Under the pieces are notes generated by a model. That model saw only the letters and a program-made list of their open reading frames with translations. It had not been told where the DNA came from and did no database searches. The position numbers and the translations under genes were made by a program. Positions 61,417-64,000 of a DNA stretch of 64,000 nucleotides are shown here, piece by piece (positions within the stretch are counted from its first letter, which is position 1; each line of letters starts with the position of its first letter). The stretch comes from Paenimyroides marinum (GTDB lineage Bacteria; Bacteroidota; Bacteroidia; Flavobacteriales; Flavobacteriaceae), in contig NZ_FNXE01000003.1 of assembly GCF_900108395.1 (NCBI RefSeq), positions 31,338 to 95,337 on the forward strand, written 5' to 3'.

Positions 61417-63393
61417 TTAATCCTCCTTATCTTTTCTACGTTTTAACGGAATGTCTTGAATATTCTTGTTTAAAAGCAATGGGTAATATTCAATTTTAAC
61501 CGAGCTGTTATCTAAACCAAAGGCTTTTTCTTCTGAAAGGCTTCGTTTGCGGATAAAGGCGTAACAATCTAAGACAAATTTTTCGTACCAGGGCAAATCG
61601 TTATCGTATGAAACTACTTTTTCAATGATTACGTATTTATGATCTGCGGTAATCTGGTTTTTTCTAAGGGAATGATACGTACTTAACTTATTGAATTCAC
61701 CGCAGGAACTTAAATCTTCTAAAACCTTTTTAAACAACGGGCTTATTTTTGGGGCATTGCGGAAACCTAAGTAAAAATCGACACGGATAATTTTGTCTGA
61801 AAATTTCTTAACCTGATATTCCATTCCGTACGGTTCATCAATGACATTTACATGTAAGATCCAGTAAATATTAGCTCTTTTCGGGCGTTTGTAAAGAATA
61901 GAATAAAGAACTTTTGATTCTATCTCGTTTTTGTTTTGGGCGTTGGTCAGATAAATTAAATTGGTAGAATACTGCGGAATACTGTCGTCGTTGCTTAAAT
62001 CTTCTATCACATCTACATAATCTTTCAGTTTTACAAATTCGGTATAATTTTTACGGATTTGTTTTCCTAAAAACCAGAAACTCATTACGCCGGCAATTAT
62101 TACAGCAACCAGTAACGAAACATAACCACCGTGCGAAAACTTATCGATATTCGCGATAAAAAAAGAAACTTCTATAACGCTGTAAACCAATACAAATGTA
62201 GTGATGATAAATTTGTTGAAACGTTTTAAGATCATGTAGAAAGTCAATAAAATACTGGTCGCCATCATGCACATAATAATTGCCAGTCCGTAAGCGGCTT
62301 CCATATTGCTTGATTCTTTAAAATAAAGCACCACTAAAATACAGCCGAAACATAAAATCCAGTTAGTTGACGGGATATAAAGCTGGCCTTTAATGATAGA
62401 TGGATATTTAACCAGTACACGAGGCCATAAATTTAGGCGCATGGCTTCGTTAATCATGGTGAACGATCCGGTTATTAATGCCTGTGCGGCAATAACAGCC
62501 GCCATGGTAGCAACAACAATGCCTATTGGAATGAACCATTGAGGCATCATCAGATAAAACGGATTTTGGATAAATTCGGTTCCGTTTAACAATGTTTTCA
62601 AATGCAGATTTTGATGTGATAATAAAAAAGCACCCTGCCCAAAGTAATTGAGAACCAGAGTTACTTTAACAAACATCCAGCTGGCACGGATGTTTTTAAT
62701 ACCACAATGTCCTAAATCGCTGTATAATGCTTCGGCTCCGGTGGTACATAAAAAAACAAACCCCAATACGTAAAATCCTTCAGGATGCTCGGTTAAAAGC
62801 AGGTATCCGTAATAAGGATTGATCGCTTTTAAAATTTCGGGAATTTCAATAATCTGTAAAGCGCCGGTAACGGCTAACATTGAAAACCAGATAAACATAA
62901 TGGGACCAAAGAATTTTCCAATGGTTTTGGTTCCGTAACTTTGAAAAAAGAACAATATTAAAATGATGCCAATAACAAAAGGAATGGTTTGTAAATCGGG
63001 ATAGTAAATCTTTAAACCTTCTAATGCAGATGAAATAGAAATGGGCGGCGTAATAAAACCGTCGGCAAGCATGGCACTTCCGCCAATAATCGCCGGGATA
63101 AGCAGCCAGCGTTTTTTAAGCTTTTTGACCAGCGTGTATAAAGAAAAAATCCCTCCTTCACCGTTGTTGTCTGCCTGTAACGTTAACCAAACGTATTTTA
63201 TACTTGTTTGAATGGTCAATGTCCAGAATACACAAGAAACTGCACCTAAAACCAGATTGGTTTCTATAGGAGCATCACCAAAAATGGCTTTCATTACGTA
63301 TAAAGGCGATGTACCTATATCTCCGTAAATGATGCCTAACGTAATTAACAGAGAGCCTGCCGTGACCTTATTAATGCTGTTTTTTCCTTCCAA
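61417..63393 (-). CDS. kup: KUP/HAK/KT family potassium transporter
   Basis: A 658-residue potassium:proton symporter of the inner membrane. It opens SLLITLGIIYGDIGTSPLYV (about 14-33), the KUP signature, followed by about 12 membrane segments (with GGIFSLYTL and a TGAEALYSDLGHCG block near 215-228). The cytosolic C-terminus (about 455-658) is of normal length. It takes up K+. The minus-strand -7 element TACATTTG (63476-63483) gives a leader of about 75 nt. Confidence 0.95.
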   Translation of the reverse strand: MEGKNSINKVTAGSLLITLGIIYGDIGTSPLYVMKAIFGDAPIETNLVLGAVSCVFWTLTIQTSIKYVWLTLQADNNGEGGIFSLYTLVKKLKKRWLLIPAIIGGSAMLADGFITPPISISSALEGLKIYYPDLQTIPFVIGIILILFFFQSYGTKTIGKFFGPIMFIWFSMLAVTGALQIIEIPEILKAINPYYGYLLLTEHPEGFYVLGFVFLCTTGAEALYSDLGHCGIKNIRASWMFVKVTLVLNYFGQGAFLLSHQNLHLKTLLNGTEFIQNPFYLMMPQWFIPIGIVVATMAAVIAAQALITGSFTMINEAMRLNLWPRVLVKYPSIIKGQLYIPSTNWILCFGCILVVLYFKESSNMEAAYGLAIIMCMMATSILLTFYMILKRFNKFIITTFVLVYSVIEVSFFIANIDKFSHGGYVSLLVAVIIAGVMSFWFLGKQIRKNYTEFVKLKDYVDVIEDLSNDDSIPQYSTNLIYLTNAQNKNEIESKVLYSILYKRPKRANIYWILHVNVIDEPYGMEYQVKKFSDKIIRVDFYLGFRNAPKISPLFKKVLEDLSSCGEFNKLSTYHSLRKNQITADHKYVIIEKVVSYDNDLPWYEKFVLDCYAFIRKRSLSEEKAFGLDNSSVKIEYYPLLLNKNIQDIPLKRRKDKED

Positions 63394-63475
63394 GATTGTT
63401 CCAATTTATCCCCTTTCATTTTTGAAGTATTTCCAATAAAACCGACAAGAAATGAAAATTGTTTAAAAAATGTGG

Positions 63476-63483
63476 CAAATGTA
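63476..63483 (-). promoter_or_regulatory. kup promoter -7 element
   Basis: Minus-strand TACATTTG fits TAnnTTTG, upstream of the kup ATG at 63393. The rest of 63394-63734 is AT-rich and shows no gene. Confidence 0.55.
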
Positions 63484-63734
63484 TAAAATTTGCTTATACT
63501 AAAGTACTAAAATTAAATTTTCTAAATGTAAGCTAATTGTTGTTTTTTATATACAAAACGGTGTAATGTTTATCGTTACTTTTTTATTTTAATGAAACTG
63601 TTTTTTATAAGATACATAATTTTATGTTAATTTATTTATTATATTTACAATATTATAAACAGTATATCCACTTTTGTTTTCTTATTTAGGGTTATGTGAT
63701 AACAACTTGTGGGTATTCATAAATCTAATTTATC

Positions 63735-63898
63735 ATGAAGAAAATTTTATTTTTTTAGGCGGGGTGGTAGCCCTTACAGCTTGTAGCGAAGACGTTTATC
63801 AGGAAGCTGAAATGCAAAACGAAGAATCCGGTTCGCAGTACCAAACCAACAGTTTTGATGATAGTCAGAGTGGCGGAATTGGCAACGTTCAGCTTTGA
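63735..63898 (+). pseudogene. Small lipoprotein gene, frame broken at a T7 tract
   Basis: ATG at 63735 opens MKKILFF then TAG. One extra T in the run at 63750-63756 joins it to the frame encoding LGGVVALTACSEDVYQEAEM, with lipobox LTAC, ending SGGIGNVQL at 63898. The restored protein is about 54 residues, a short envelope lipoprotein with an acidic, Gln/Ser-rich mature part. The same single-T defect is seen at 31795-31801. It lies 66 nt before the next gene. Confidence 0.6.
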
Positions 63899-63964
63899 TA
63901 TTAATGGTTGATTAATTAATAAATTTAAGACTGTATTTATACAGCCTTTACTTAATTTTAAATT

Positions 63965-64000
63965 ATGAAAAAATGTTTACTAATTTTAACAACTGTGCTG
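63965..64000 (+). CDS. Start of a secreted protein, cut by the window edge
   Basis: ATG at 63965 begins MKKCLLILTTVL, an N-terminus typical of a signal peptide. Only 12 codons are in the window, so the product cannot be identified. It is probably in one operon with the small lipoprotein just upstream. Confidence 0.5.
   Translation, partial: MKKCLLILTTVL

Noticed and set aside
1..64000. tRNA or rRNA genes
   Set aside because: No cloverleaf with CCA-adjacent acceptor or conserved rRNA segment was found in the intergenic regions I read.

Overview
The window comes from an AT-rich member of the Bacteroidota, most likely a Flavobacteriaceae/Weeksellaceae-type flavobacterium. The evidence is the many TAnnTTTG-type -7 promoter elements, the GLPGLI, DUF5689, GH3 and DUF6909 families, carboxypeptidase-regulatory-domain TonB receptors and lipoproteins, and the SDR-type threonine dehydrogenase. 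No rRNA, tRNA, CRISPR array or transposase was seen.

Layout. (1) 1-9.2 kb is one end of an integrative/conjugative-type element. It holds a receiver-domain gene behind a strongly folded leader, a minus-strand PRTRC cassette (E, C, an F-position gene, B, ThiF), accessory genes, DUF932, SSB and an IntDOT-like tyrosine integrase next to pheS. Read as folds, the PRTRC genes form a ubiquitin-like conjugation set: a Ub-like protein ending in Gly, an E2-like protein with a candidate catalytic Cys, and an E1/ThiF. (2) 9.5-31.7 kb is housekeeping core: pheS, cvpA, threonine dehydrogenase, mfd, rnr, an acyl-CoA ligase, rpiB, tex, tatA and GH3, plus two paralogous small lipoproteins. A candidate small RNA lies between tex and tatA. 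(3) 31.7-41.7 kb holds a frameshifted lipoprotein, a DUF6909 gene, and a tightly overlapping surface-polysaccharide operon (Wzz-like, flippase, GT2, polymerase, GT4, ligase, GT4). (4) 41.7-44.4 kb encodes a CPA2 antiporter and a GNAT protein.

(5) 44.44-54.81 kb is the most unusual region. It is a 10.3-kb block bounded by two 36-bp direct repeats (34/36 identical). It encodes a membrane-anchored TPR-AraC regulator diverging across a perfect 20-bp palindrome from a lipoprotein, two small secreted two-cysteine peptides, five GLPGLI proteins and a TonB-dependent receptor. A decayed third copy of the peptide signal sequence lies at the far end. I propose it is a mobile or modular secreted-peptide/GLPGLI system of unknown function. 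(6) 54.8-63.4 kb encodes a TonB receptor, a choice-of-anchor-J-like protein, a DUF5689 lipoprotein, a divergent secreted EEP-family nuclease, a small lipoprotein and a Kup potassium transporter. (7) The right edge has a frameshifted small lipoprotein and the start of another secreted protein.

Three genes (274-721, 31755-32140, 63735-63898) are each broken in a homopolymer. One extra or missing base would restore each, so either slippage (phase variation) or a sequencing artefact should be considered.
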